A stretch of 64,000 nucleotides of DNA from Euleptes europaea (taxonomy: Eukaryota > Chordata > Lepidosauria > Squamata > Sphaerodactylidae). The stretch spans positions 1,136,001-1,200,000 of the forward strand of contig NC_079321.1 in NCBI RefSeq assembly GCF_029931775.1. Direction: 5' to 3'. The stretch's first letter is position 1; each line of letters opens with the position of its first letter. The notes under the pieces are model-generated. The model did no database searches, had not been told where the DNA came from, and saw only the letters and a list, made by a program, of their open reading frames with translations. The position numbers and the translations under genes were made by a program. Positions 1 to 9,600 of this stretch are shown here, piece after piece.

Positions 1-431
1 CTTGCTGAGCTCCCGAAACTCTGCTGCCCCCATGCACCAACCCCAAATGTTCAGGAATTTCTATGCCCGAGTTGGCAACCCTTGGTGGAAACGACTGTGC
101 TACTGCAGGCAAGGGGTTACAATCTGCAGTGTCCCTGGGCATGAATAATTCTCTGCGAGTAGGAAACTAGGACAGCACATGACGGGGCTGCGTCAGAGCA
201 CGCAATCCCTGACACGTTAATATTGTATTTGCAGGGAGCTTGTATGGAGGGGAGCAGCACAATGCGCCTCTCCCCATCTATGCTCTCAAGCAGTGGAGGA
301 CAGTTCACCACTTCAAGATTCCGCCATCATGTTCCGCTGCCCATGTAGACCAAGCCTTCAGACAACAGGACGAGGAGGGGAAGTCGATTCAGAGCTGTTC
401 ATTGCAGCAACTAAGTGGTGACAGTGTGAAC
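1..431. other. MKKS intron, no recognisable feature
   Basis: Ordinary-looking intron sequence. I searched both strands for the missing MKKS exons and saw none. Confidence 0.5.
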
Positions 432-985
432 GTAAGAACATAAGAAAGGCCCTGCTGGATCAGACCCAGGCCCATCAAGTCCAGCAGTCTGTTCACATGG
501 TGGCCAACCAGGTGCCTTGAGGAAGCCCACAAGCAAGATGACTGCGGCAGCATTTACCCTGCCTGTGTTCCACAGCACCTCACAGAATAGGCATGTTCCT
601 CTGAGACTGGAGGGAATAGGGATGCATCATGACTAGTATCCATTTTGACTAGTATCCATTAATACCCCTCACCTTCATGAACATGTCCACTCCCCTCTAA
701 AAACCTTTCAAGCTGGCAGCCATCACCACATCCTGTGGCAGGGATTTCTACAACTATTTGTTGTGTGAATAAATACTTCCTTTTATCTGTTTTGAATCTC
801 TCACCCTCCAGCTTCAGTAGATGACCTTGCATTCTGGTATTATAAGAGAGGGAGAAAAGCTTCTCCCTGTCCACTCCCTCCATACCATGCCTGATTTTAT
901 AGACCTCTCTCATGTCTCCCCTTAACTGCCTTCTTTCCAAGCTAAACAGCCCTAAGCGTTTAGCCTAAGAGCAAGCTGGTCACAG
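432..985 (-). repeat. CR1/L2-clade LINE, family B, 3' end
   Basis: Minus-strand LINE remnant. It holds the end of a reverse transcriptase (a frame with RRQLRGDMREVYKIRHG and GHLLKLEGERFKTDKRKY) followed by a 3'UTR that ends in TTATGTTCTTACG-type repeats at the left. The reading frame is decayed. The same family recurs at 12462-13218, 25153-25675, 47345-47500 and 52585-52720. Confidence 0.85.
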
Positions 986-1029
986 CATGCTGAGAGGTGG
1001 TTTCATTCCCCTTCCTCTACAGTCAACTT

Positions 1030-1246
1030 TATGGAGGGTCTGTGGCTCAGTGGTAGAGCATCTGCTTGGCGGGCACAAGGTCCCGGGTTCAATCCCCTGC
1101 AACTCCAGTTAAAGGGACTAGGCAGGTAGGTGATGTGGAAGACCTCTTCCTGAGACCCTGGAGAGCCGCTGCCATTCGGAGTAGACAATACTGACTTTGA
1201 TGGACCGAGGGTCCGATTCAGCAGAAGGCAGCTTCATGTGTCTTCT
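1030..1246 (+). repeat. SINE family A (tRNA-headed), near full length
   Basis: Starts with a tRNA-like promoter: A box TGGCTCAGTGGTAGAGC and B box GGGTTCAATCCCC. The body has GAGACCCTGGAGAGCCGCTG and the end reads GGCAGCTTCATGTG. This is a common squamate SINE; it is not a working tRNA gene, as the anticodon arm and acceptor stem do not pair. Confidence 0.88.
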
Positions 1247-1825
1247 CCAGGGGTCCTGTCCCTCGTTCTGACGAGATCACGAGAAGGCAGAGAGGGAAGC
1301 CCCCGCCCCTCACCCCAGACACACAAGGAGGGGCTAAGGGTCAACCGTGGTGGGGAGAGACAACCCCACGCGCACAGCAGGTCATAGTTATATATTTAAT
1401 ATTCAGACATAGACTTATATTATTGTATGTGTACGTTTGGTAGGGAGGTGCACAGGGAATACAATAGTCACGTGGCTTTTTTGGTTGAGGGTAACTGTGC
1501 TTTTTGGCTTTCCGTGAGCTGCACAGCAGATACGACCGTTCTAAACAACTCTGAACGAGGTCTCGGTTCCAAGTCATCCTCTTCAGAGGTGCAGCATCAA
1601 CAGCAGGCAGGTCAGCTGGAGACTGATAAGTTTCCCAAATTAATTAGGCAACCAAGGGTCCCACGTTACTCTAGGAGTTCAGTCTCTATGCTCACTCTGC
1701 ATCCAAACCTCAAACTGTCTCTTACTGGTGGTAGCCAAGGCAGAAAACATGGGACACGAGGGCCTCCCCCTCTTCCTTCCAAGGAACTATGAATCCCGTA
1801 GGGTGGTTTTTTTTTTTTTTTAAAT
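1247..1825. other. MKKS intron, no recognisable feature
   Basis: Mixed AT-rich and GC-neutral DNA with short open frames on both strands that look like chance. No exon signals in the MKKS direction that I could support. Confidence 0.45.
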
Positions 1826-2033
1826 GCAGTAGCAGAAAACGTTTGGGTAGCCCTCCCTTTTAAGCCACCTTAAATAATAAATAATCGCTACTTTAGGATT
1901 CTACTTTAAATAATAAATAATGTAGCAGCAGAAAACGTTTGGGTAGCCCTCCCTTTTAAGCCACCTTAAATAATAAATAATTGCTACTTTAGGATTCTAC
2001 TTTAAATAATAAATAATCACTACTTTAGGATTC
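1826..2033. repeat. 96-bp tandem duplication with a 34-bp inner repeat
   Basis: Two 96-bp copies (from 1831 and from 1927) share AGCAGAAAACGTTTGGGTAG and the ATAAATAAT-rich part. Inside them the segment CTACTTTAGGATTCT recurs, with a partial third copy to about 2030. Local slippage or unequal exchange is the likely origin. Confidence 0.85.
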
Positions 2034-2400
2034 TGCCTCAGGGCTATAAATATTTCTGCCAGCTCAAGAGAAAAACTATTCAGGATGTAATACCAACACC
2101 AACAAGCTGTTTGCACAGAGTTCTTCGGCAAACCTGGCTGAAATCAGTGGAGGTCAAAGGGGCAGGACACATTTTTTTCCAGACTGAAGCACAGTTTTAA
2201 CCGCTGAAACCTATTGTGAGCCGGCCTGAGCCTGGCCCAGCCAGGGAGGGATAGAAGCCAGCCGGCTAGTTAGCGTGACTGGCTCTGAGGCCTGGTTTGC
2301 CCATGCTGCAAATCTGAGGGGGCAGAAAGGACTGTACCACTTTCCCACTGCAAGGAGCAAGGAGAGAAGAATCACATTAATACTTCCCATCTAAAACTCC
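2034..2400. other. MKKS intron, no recognisable feature
   Basis: No repeat family or exon recognised. Confidence 0.4.
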
Positions 2401-2408
2401 CTATAAAT

Positions 2409-2610
2409 TAGGGTTGCCAGCTCCAAGTTGGGAACACCTGTAGATTTTGGGGGGTGGAGTCTGAGAAGGGTGGGGTTTGGGGAGGAACCAATGCCATAGA
2501 GTCCAATGGCCAAAGCGGCCATTTTCTCCAGGTGAACTGATCTCTATCGGCTGGAGATCAGCTGTAATCCCAGGAGATCACCAGTTATTACCTGGAAGTT
2601 GACAACCCTA
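2409..2610 (+). mobile_element. hAT-like MITE, family C, with 8-bp target duplication
   Basis: Ends TAGGGTTGCC and GACAACCCTA form short inverted termini. Exact CTATAAAT copies flank it at 2401-2408 and 2611-2618. An 8-bp duplication points to the hAT superfamily. The inside is typical of the family: GGTGGAGTCTGAG, GCCATAGAGTCCAATGGCC, CGGCCATTTTCTCCAGG and CTGGAGATCAGCTGTAAT. No coding capacity. This is the best-bounded of about ten family C copies in the window. Confidence 0.85.
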
Positions 2611-2679
2611 CTATAAATAGAAAATTAGCAGAGAGGGCAGGTTCCAGTGGAGCCCTTTGCATGCATGATAATTTTCCAA

Positions 2680-2895
2680 AATATATATTTATTTAGGTAT
2701 TTCTATTTTGCTCTTCCCCCCACCAAGACCGCCAAAATGGCTCACGATGCCATTCTCCCCTCTCACAACAACTCTGTGAGGCAGGCTGGGCTGAGAGTGA
2801 ATGGCCTGAGGTCAACTGGCAAGTTTCCACGGTAGAGTGGAGATTTGAACCCGGGTCTCCTAGTCCAACGCTGTAACCTCTACGCCATTCTGGAG
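2680..2895 (-). repeat. tRNA-headed SINE, minus strand
   Basis: Reading the minus strand: a tRNA-like head with B box GGTTCAAATC, a centre with TGTGAGGCAGGC-like pairing on the plus strand (CACAACAACTCTGTGAGGC), and an A/T-rich tail at 2690 (TATTTATTTA). Same family as 13738-13955, 14009-14250 and 25993-26206. Confidence 0.75.
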
Positions 2896-3290
2896 GCAAT
2901 TTGGGTTGAGAGAGATAGAGATTTGCTCAGCCAAACCCTGCCTGAGGTCTCAGCTGGAAACAGAACTCCAGCCACTCCAGCTCTCTGACAAACATAACCC
3001 CCCTCCCTGCAGTATGAAGAAGGCTGTCCATTCTCAGCCCCTCCTGCCAGAGGCAGAGGCCAGGCCCAGCTTCCACGAGAGGAGCCTGAAGGCTGGCAAG
3101 GGGGGGGGGAGCAGAAGGAGGAGGAGAAGCAGTAGCATTTTTCAGGTTTTGGGTTTTATAAACCCAGAAATTTTCAATTTTCTGGAAAAGCCAAATCCAT
3201 TGTATTCGTTTTGAGCTTTATGAAAATTTCCAGGCTTAATAAACACGAACCCAAAAATACTAAAAAAAAAGGTGTACAGCCCTAGTTAAA
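2896..3290. other. intron with purine-rich and AAA-rich low complexity
   Basis: Contains a G9 run, GGAGGAGGAG, and a stretch with TTTTGGGTTTTATAAACCCA that forms a small inverted repeat. No gene seen. Confidence 0.4.
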
Positions 3291-3572
3291 TGAAGAAGAG
3301 AAGAAAAAAAGAAGAAGCAGAGTTGGTTTTTACAAGCTGACTTTCTCTACCACTTAAGGAAGAATCAAACCAGCTTACAATCACCTTCCCTTCCCCTCCC
3401 CACAACAGACACCCTTTGAGGCAGGTGGGGCTGAGAGAGTTCAGAGAGAGCTGTGACTAGCCCAAGGTCACCCAGCTGGCATCATGTGGAGGAGTGGGGA
3501 ATCAAACCCGGTTCTCCAGATTAGAGTCCACCACTTCAAACCACTGCTTTTAACCCCTACATCATGCTGGAA
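3290..3572 (-). repeat. SINE family B, minus strand
   Basis: On the plus strand it reads GAAGAAGCAGAGTTGGTTTT at the tail, then CAAACCAGCTTACAATCACC, ACAACAGACACC, AGGTCACCCAGCTGGC and GAATCAAACCCGGTTCTCC (B box reversed). This is the most common SINE of the window. Confidence 0.88.
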
Positions 3573-3789
3573 GGATAATCCTGACAAAGAAAGAACAACG
3601 GCTGCCGCTGAGGGCCCAGCTCAACGTCCCTTAAAAGAAAAGGACAGCTGTCCGGAGGCTGGATTCAGGTCAGCACCTTGTTGAGCGGAGGGGTTAATCT
3701 GCCTCATTCTCCTCCCTCCCCCCCCAAATGTGGTGTTACCATCTGAAAGCAATTCACCACCCCCTTGGCTCTTGGCAGCCCGGAAAGGG

Positions 3790-3945
3790 TATCAGGGGAG
3801 GAAGAGGGTCCTCGGTCAGTGGCAGAGCACACGCTTGGCATGCAGAAGGCCCCAGGTTCCATTCTTGGTATCTTCAGTTAAAAGGACCTGGTAGTAGAAG
3901 ATGTGGAAGAAGCTCCACCCGAGACCCTGGAGAGTCTCTGACAAA
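3790..3945 (+). repeat. SINE family A, diverged and truncated
   Basis: Head CTCGGTCAGTGGCAGAGCAC and GGCATGCAGAAGGCCCCAGG, body GAGACCCTGGAGAGTCTCTG; the 3' end is missing. More diverged than other copies, so probably older. Confidence 0.75.
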
Positions 3946-3974
3946 GGCAGCTCTGACTCCCGAAAGCTCAGACC

Positions 3975-4015
3975 CTGAAAATCTCACTAGTCTATAAGGC
4001 GCTACTGGACTCGAA
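3975..4015 (+). repeat. fragment of foldback retroposon family D
   Basis: CTATAAGGCGCTACTGGACTC matches the end region of family D (8123-8273, 9601-10030), shown here in part only. It lies less than 100 bp past the MKKS exon donor. Confidence 0.5.
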
Positions 4016-4104
4016 TCAAGCTGACAGAGTAAGAATTAGAGCAACACAGCTCTTCTTTAAGAAACGTGTCATGAGGCCGTCGATGATGCAGATGGATCCA
4101 TTAC

Positions 4105-5095
4105 CTGTCATTTCCTTCAAGGGCTCCATCATGGCGGCTCCAACTCTTTCTACAGCAACCACCTGGTTCTCCTTCCAATACTGTTTCAAGGCCGGGTGGA
4201 TGACCTTCTGGCAAATCACAAGGCCCACACCGTCCTTGACCATCCGCTGGCCTAAATTAAACAGCAGATCCAAGACCGCTGCTTCTAGGGAAACCCCGTG
4301 ATGGACGATGACGCCTCCTTCTCCAGTATTACTAATGTCTCCAGACAGAGACGCGGAGAAAAGGGCCATTTTGATTGTGCTCGAAGTAGTTCTTCTGGCA
4401 GGAAGCATCCTTGTCAGGTGGAATCCTGGTGTTTCAATCAGGAGCCCGGGATGGACGCTGGAATCCATCACTCTCTTTTCTTTTATGGGCACATAGAGAC
4501 ATTTTCCTAATCCAACACCAGCCCCAACGTTCTGCGGAACCGTGAGCAAAAAGGCTTTCAATATCAACACGCTGACATGATCGACTTCCTTTCCACTCAG
4601 CATGCAAGCCGGCTTGCTGGTTACTACGCTGCGGACCAAATCGAGGAGAATCTTAGAACTGCTAAAATCCACCGGCATTTTACAGCCGCACGCTTCGGAA
4701 GCGAGATAATCGAGGCTCTGGCTCAAAAGGTTCTGGCTAATTTTGACACGCGTCCAAGAAGCGACGTTCAGGTCTCGCCATTTTTCCAGCAGGCTGCAGC
4801 ACAGAACAGCCGTGAACAAACCCCCGTCTCCAAAGCGAGAGACATGATTCCGCACGGAGGCCGTCAGAAGCTTTAATACGGGATGGGTGACGGAAAGGGA
4901 ACCCAGCAAGGCTGAAGAGTGTGATGTTGTGCGGACGTAGCCGCCCACACCGTTGTGTAGCTGCTTAAGCCTCCCAGTAGGGCCATAGCAGGACTTCACT
5001 ATTTTACCGAACACAGACAGAGCGTGGCCAACAGCTTCCTGACTTAAGGGCTCGCTGGTACACAAGGACGGTTTTTTAACGTCAACGCGAGACAT
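4105..5095 (-). CDS. MKKS: MKKS (BBS6), first coding exon, codons 1-330, partial gene
   Basis: Encodes the N-terminal part of MKKS/BBS6, a vertebrate group II chaperonin-like protein. With BBS10, BBS12 and CCT it helps assemble the BBSome for ciliary trafficking, and it acts at the centrosome and basal body. The start MSRVDVKKPSLC and the stretch SCYGPTGRLKQLHNG (residues 35-49) match human MKKS as I remember it closely, including Y37, G52 and H84, which are disease positions in people. Residues 88-92 read FGDGG, nearer to the chaperonin GDGTT motif than the human FSDCG. The frame stays open to 4016, but coding should stop at 4105, where ATGACAG is followed by the donor GTAATG; what follows is intron. 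The last base is the first of a split codon (phase 1). The full protein is about 570 residues in human, so the remaining exons lie left of the window; I found none in 1-4104. The start is the first in-frame ATG of this long ORF and matches the family start. Confidence 0.96.
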
Positions 5096-5294
5096 CTTTG
5101 CAAGAAAGACTCCAGGCCAGCATTAGTTGTATTCCACTTCTAAAAAATTCATTTAATGAATTAGAGACGGAAATGTGTGCACGATGAACACGTGGACTTT
5201 TGCGGACAGTGACAAACACGTTGACAGAGCAGCCCTTATTCAATAGTTAACAAGTTACTAAGTGAGTGTGATGTCTGACGCTGCAGACGGGGCT

Positions 5295-5447
5295 TCATTT
5301 GTCAAGATCCTTTTGTTTAATTTCCATGCCTGATTTCACAGAGCTCTTGGCGGCCCTTTGGAGAAGATAGGTACCGATGTGGACACTGACGAAGGCAGCT
5401 CCAGCCACAAGGAGCCAGTTCTTTCTAATCCAGCTGATTCTCTGCAT
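5295..5447 (-). CDS. uMKKS2, 50-codon upstream ORF in the MKKS leader
   Basis: A complete 50-codon ORF with stop TGA at 5295, in the same exon as the MKKS start and 199 nt upstream of it. The peptide begins MQRISWIRKNW, has a hydrophobic segment at about residues 11-29 (WLLVAGAAFVSVHIGTYLL) and a basic tail ending MEIKQKDLDK. In human, the MKKS leader contains long upstream ORFs whose products (uMKKS1 and uMKKS2, 63 and 50 residues to my recollection) go to mitochondria and reduce MKKS translation. The exact 50-codon length, membrane-anchor design and position argue that this is the reptile orthologue. In the spliced mRNA it starts about 72 nt after the uMKKS1 stop. A short functional peptide is likely; its molecular role is not known to me. 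Confidence 0.87.
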   Translation of the reverse strand: MQRISWIRKNWLLVAGAAFVSVHIGTYLLQRAAKSSVKSGMEIKQKDLDK

Positions 5448-5528
5448 CGCTTGGTTCACAAAGGCTTAAAAAAAAACTAGAGCAATTATACCTGCAACAA
5501 AGAAAGAACATTGCATTATAGAATCCAT

Positions 5529-5885
5529 TTATGCTATAGAATCATAGAGCTGGAAGGGGCCATATACAGGCCATCTAGTCCAACCCCCTGCTCAGTGCAG
5601 GATCAGCCTAGAGCATCCCTGGCAAGTGCTTGTCCAGCCTCTGCTTAAAGACTGCCAGTGAGGGGGAGCTCACCACCTCCCGAGGCAGCTGATTCCACTA
5701 TCGAACAACTCTTACTGTAAAAAATGCTTCCCTAATATCCAGCCGGTACCTCTCTGCCTGAAATTTAAACCCATTATTGCGAGTCCTATGATCCTCTGCT
5801 GCCAGCAGGAACAGCTCCCTGCCCTTCAAATCCTTAAAGAGAGCAATCATGTCCCCCCTCAACCTCCTCCTCCTCTTTTCCTTCT
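5529..5885 (-). repeat. CR1 LINE 3' end, minus strand
   Basis: Plus strand begins ATAGAATCATAGAGCTGGAA, the reverse of the CR1 tail, then the reversed 3'UTR (CCATCTAGTCCAACCCC) and the end of the reverse transcriptase frame, to CCCCCCTCAACCTCCTCC. It lies in the MKKS intron only 38 bp above the acceptor of the main exon. Confidence 0.88.
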
Positions 5886-6196
5886 CCTATACAACGATGT
5901 ACAAACATGGTTATACATCAATTAAGACTGCTTGTGTTGATAACAAGAGCAGGAGAGAGGCCACAGGGCTGCTACAAACATGATGTGGAAATACGCAAGC
6001 ACGTTCTTCATTTCTTCTCCCCGTCTCTCAAACACATACAGAAGGTATAATGCAAAACTCAAACTGCTAGGGACTGGATCCTATAACTGCGTTCCACACA
6101 AGCTTTCCTATGGCTTCAGCATGATGAGCTTCCTCTGTGGCTTGTACTTCCGTTTGCAATCTTGGGCTGCATCAACAGAAGTATCGTGTTTAGATC

Positions 6197-6832
6197 ATGT
6201 GAAGTGATGGTATCACTTTACTCTGCTTTGGTTAGGCCTCACCTGGAGTATTGTGTTCAGTTTTGGGCACCACAATTTAAGAAAGGTGTAGACAAGCTGG
6301 AACGTGTCCAGAGGAGGGCAACAAAGATGGTGAGGGGTCTGGAGACCAAGTCCTATGAGGAAAGGTTGAAGGAGCTGGGTATGTTTAGCCTGAAGAGGAG
6401 AAGACTGAGAGGGGATATGATAACCATGTTCTAATACTTGAGGGGCTGTCATATAGAGGATGGTGCTGAGTTGTTTTTTGTTGCCCCAGAGGGTCGGACC
6501 AGAACCAATGGGTTGAAATTAAATCAAAAGAGTTTCCGTCTTGACATTAGGAAGAATTTTCTAAGTTAGAGCGATTCCTTGGTGGAACAGGCTTCCTCGG
6601 GAGGTGGTAAGCTTTCCTTCCCTGGAGGTTTTTAAGCAGAGGCTAGATGGCCATCAATCAGCAATGCTGATTCTATGACCTTAGGCAGTTCATGAGAGGG
6701 AGGGCACCTTGGCCTTCTTCTGGGCATGGAGCAGGGGTCACTGGGGGTGTGGTAGTTGTGAATTTCCTGCATTGTGCAGGGGGTTGGACTAGATGACCCT
6801 GGTGGTCCCTTCCAACTCTTATGATTCTAAGA
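6197..6832 (+). repeat. CR1 LINE 3' end, plus strand
   Basis: Encodes the C-terminal end of a CR1 reverse transcriptase ([20 protein letters not shown], then [20 protein letters not shown]), soon broken by stops, then a 3'UTR ending CCTTCCAACTCTTATGATTC. Opposite in direction to the CR1 at 5529-5885 in the same intron. Confidence 0.9.
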
Positions 6833-7587
6833 AGAATGACCATCAAGCGAGCCCTTCCACAAATGAAAATGTCAGTGTTGGAAAGAGCTGCTTTTCAGCC
6901 AGAGCAAAACATGTCTAGGAGATGATCACAGGATCCAAGCCAATGATCTTTTAAACTCAGAAAAATATCAGACGATTTCTGCCCACAAAAACACCTTCAT
7001 TTCAACACGCTGTGTATTTTGGAGTCTGCACTTCCATCCCAAATGCTGATATTTCCACAGTGGGGACGGCTTTTCTTGAGCCCTGTGTGGATGCACGTAG
7101 GCGTGGGAACATCTGTCCCTCTGGCGGTGGCTCCCTAGCATTCTGAAGCAGGTGGAAACTGACCATACTTTTCTGGCAGAATTTCATTTTTAATTTAAGA
7201 TTTTTTTTATAACTCACCTTTTCTTTAGAGTCTCACAAATGAGATTTTTAAAAACCATCATTAATAATGATTAAATCATGACTGATATTTAGAGATGGGC
7301 AGCTTAAGAAAAATGTTATTGCGAGGAAGGAAAGATACGAGCCTCGCTTTAATGGGTACAATGAACGCTTGAAGCACTGACAGCTCTCATAAAGCCGACT
7401 CTGGCTGCCACTCACAGCGTCTGTTACGGATGTGCATCAGTACCCAAATCCAGTTTTGTCACATGCATGATGGCACAAGGTGAAAGGGGATCACCTTTAA
7501 AGGAGTGGGGGGGGGGAGAGGCAAACTCTCAAGTGAGTCGTACATCAAGATTCTAGCCAACGGCCCCTGGTTCTTGTTGCCAAAGGA
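6833..7587. other. MKKS intron, mostly unique
   Basis: No repeat family recognised apart from a G9 run near 7507. No exon seen. Confidence 0.4.
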
Positions 7588-7593
7588 ACTTAC

Positions 7594-7831
7594 CTTTTCG
7601 TTACTCCACTGCAGCGTACAGCTATTTCCCCTTTGCTTGCTTCTCTTGTTCCAGCACGTACCTCACAATCGCAGGCTCTGGGACAAACTCATCTCTCTTG
7701 GGTTGAAAAATAGGATTGGACTTGATGTTATACCAACCCCAATGTACCAGCGCAAGGCCAGTTCCCATAACAATCAGAACTCTGTAATTCCTCCAAATGG
7801 TTTTAAGGCCCATAATTTGCTGGCAACCAAC
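7594..7831 (-). other. MKKS: MKKS 5'UTR exon carrying uMKKS1
   Basis: Exon inferred from minus-strand splice signals: acceptor CTTTACATATAG ends just before 7831, and donor GTAAGT occupies 7593-7588 after AAAAG. The intron to the next exon is 2.1 kb (5492-7593) and holds two CR1 copies in opposite orientation. The MKKS first exon and start site, further right, were not resolved; the CpG block at 10.2-11.4 kb is the best candidate. Confidence 0.82.
7622..7813 (-). CDS. uMKKS1, 63-codon upstream ORF in the MKKS leader
   Basis: A complete 63-codon ORF lying wholly inside a small spliced exon of the MKKS leader. The peptide begins MGLKTIWRNYRVLIVMG, has one hydrophobic segment at about residues 10-28, then the tract HWGWYNIKSNPIFQ and a charged end EQEKQAKGK. 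Length, position and one-pass membrane design match the human uMKKS1 mitochondrial peptide encoded upstream of MKKS (established, from memory). Human MKKS transcripts can also end early by alternative polyadenylation, giving mRNAs that encode only the upstream peptides; I did not find a clear signal for this here. The stop lies 28 nt before the exon end. With uMKKS2 and MKKS this makes one mRNA with three conserved ORFs. Confidence 0.9.
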   Translation of the reverse strand: MGLKTIWRNYRVLIVMGTGLALVHWGWYNIKSNPIFQPKRDEFVPEPAIVRYVLEQEKQAKGK

Positions 7832-8122
7832 CTATATGTAAAGACAGTGGAAAATTTTAAATATGTTCTGCTAGGTACCATTGAAGAACACACACCCTTT
7901 CCATAATAGCAGAATTCAGCCTACCTAGGATGTCCACATTTGTACAGCCTGATCCCACCCACAAGCTCTCAAGAAGCAAGTCCCATCCAAGGACATTCCT
8001 GACTTGACAGATGATGAAGAATGCAGAATTCTGCTTCTCACAGCTGAATAATCTACATCAGCCTCAGCTAATGACTTTTTGCCAAAGTTAGAAAAAATGT
8101 TATAAAGGATTCAACAGATTGT

Positions 8123-8273
8123 AGTAGAAAAGAGCAAGAGTCCAGTAGACGTGAACTGTGACTCAAGAAAACTCATACTCCACCAGAAATTTTGTTAGTC
8201 TTTAAGATGCTACTGGACTCTTGATCTTTTTTACTGCTACAGACAGACTAATGCAGCTACCCATCGTGATCTA
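8123..8273. mobile_element. foldback retroposon family D with 12-bp target duplication
   Basis: Flanked by exact TCAACAGATTGT at 8111-8122 and 8274-8285. The two ends are inverted: AGAGCAAGAGTCCAGTAG and its partner CTACTGGACTCTTGATC, with AAAATTTTGTTAGTCTTTAA-like centre. A 12-bp duplication fits retroposition (LINE or Penelope-like), not a cut-and-paste element. Confidence 0.8.
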
Positions 8274-8399
8274 TCAACAGATTGTGTTCAATTTGTTTAT
8301 AAACTGCAAAGGAATCCCAGGACCTTTTGGTTTCTACTAGGTAGATACGACTCCAAATGCCAGACCAGGAATTGCTATTAGCTGATGGCACAACAAGAA

Positions 8400-8545
8400 C
8401 ACAGGAACACAGGAATTGGGCATGGAGTATGGGGTCACTGGATGTGTATGCGGGGGGGGGGGAGTAGTTTGGAATTTCCTGCATTGTGCAGGGGGTTGGA
8501 CTAAATGTCCCTGGTGGTCCCTTCCAACTCTATGATTCTATGAAT
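8400..8545 (+). repeat. CR1 3' tail
   Basis: TTTCCTGCATTGTGCAGGG, GGTTGGACTAAATGTCCC and CCAACTCTATGATTCTATGA are the usual CR1 3' end. A G11 run precedes it. Confidence 0.88.
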
Positions 8546-8760
8546 ACTAGAAACTGCCTTGTACTGAGTCAGACCAATGGCCTATCAAGGTCAGCACCGT
8601 CTACTCTGACTGGTGGCAACTCTCCATGGTCTCAGGTCATGGTCTTTCACATTGCCTACTGCCTGATCCTTTGAAATGGAGAAATCTGGGATTGAACCCG
8701 GGAGTTGGGACCTCCTGCATGCAAAGCAGATGCCCTACCACTGAGCCACGGCCCCTCCCC
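8546..8760 (-). repeat. SINE family A, minus strand
   Basis: Reversed copy ending in CACTGAGCCACGGCCCCTCC, the reverse of the family head; body diverged. It abuts the CR1 tail at 8545. Confidence 0.82.
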
Positions 8761-9385
8761 AGAACAATCACTTACAGTAACGCCCAGTTCAGTCCTAGGC
8801 CTTTTTTTCATTGAGTCAGTAACCATGCAAAATGCCATTGTTATTCATTAAAATATCTACACACCTCTTAATACCAGTTCTCCTAGAAAACCCCATCACT
8901 GGAAAATCAAAAAGAGAAACCCAATGTGTGGAATATAGTCATCTTCATTATAGGCACCTAGAACTGCACAAGTAGTGTTCCCGGCCACAGTTACACACAT
9001 GCAGATAAAACTAGATGTGTCAAGGGGAGACCAAAGCTGATGGTCTTAGCAGGGTGTAACTGCATGGGATTGCGCAGTCTGTGACTATAAACATCTCTCT
9101 CTGTGATAACACATGATCTGCACAGCTGTGCTCTTTTGTGCTCACTATCAGATCTGTACACCCCACAAAACCTTACAAACATTTTCAGGTTTCAAAGGTT
9201 CAACACACAAAGCAGTGATATTGGCTAATCTAATAATTCTGCCAGGGCCTCGTTCTTATTAAGAAATCACATTTGGGTTGGGGCTAGCTGCTAGGTTGGG
9301 CAGGAAGCAGGGCTCATACTGTCAAACGCACAAAAAGGACACAGAAGAAGAACCCTGGATTTCAAAGCCAGGTGACCCTACAATC
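8761..9385. other. MKKS intron, no recognisable feature
   Basis: No repeat family or exon seen. Confidence 0.4.
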
Positions 9386-9470
9386 CTCTTCCTCATCCTG
9401 CACTGAGCAGGGGGTTGGACCAGATGGCCTGTATGGCCCCTTCCAACTCTAGGATTCTTTCTTGATGCAC
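9386..9470 (+). repeat. CR1 3' tail fragment
   Basis: CACTGAGCAGGGGGTTGGAC and CCCCTTCCAACTCTAGGATT. Confidence 0.8.
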
Positions 9471-9600
9471 CTGTGCTGCACATGGAAGGGAATCTGCATG
9501 GAGAAGCCCCGGCATCTAACAGCCCGCCCCTCCAGCGGCCACTTGCGGGATGGTCACCTCCGGAAGCACCACTGCACAACATTGCGCAAAAGTAAGAAAA

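Larger units (their letters stand above)
4105..5491 (-). other. MKKS: MKKS exon holding uMKKS2, 5'UTR spacer and main ORF start
   Basis: Exon inferred from splice signals on the minus strand. The acceptor is a pyrimidine tract ending TTTGTTGCAG just before 5491, and the donor GTAATG begins at 4104. It holds 44 nt of leader, the 50-codon uMKKS2 ORF, a 199-nt spacer and the first 991 nt of the MKKS coding region. This matches the human design, where the main ATG sits in a large exon that also carries upstream ORFs. Confidence 0.88.

Noticed and set aside
1040-1100. tRNA genes at SINE heads (also 15560, 17340, 45950 and others)
   Set aside because: A and B boxes are present but the cloverleaf does not fold, and each continues into the SINE body.
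4016-4104. Extension of the MKKS frame to a stop at 4016
   Set aside because: The sequence after GTAATG has no similarity to MKKS and contains a repeat fragment; it is intron.
7505-7906. 133-codon plus-strand frame over the MKKS leader exon
   Set aside because: It is the opposite strand of uMKKS1, whose family match and splice sites are clear.
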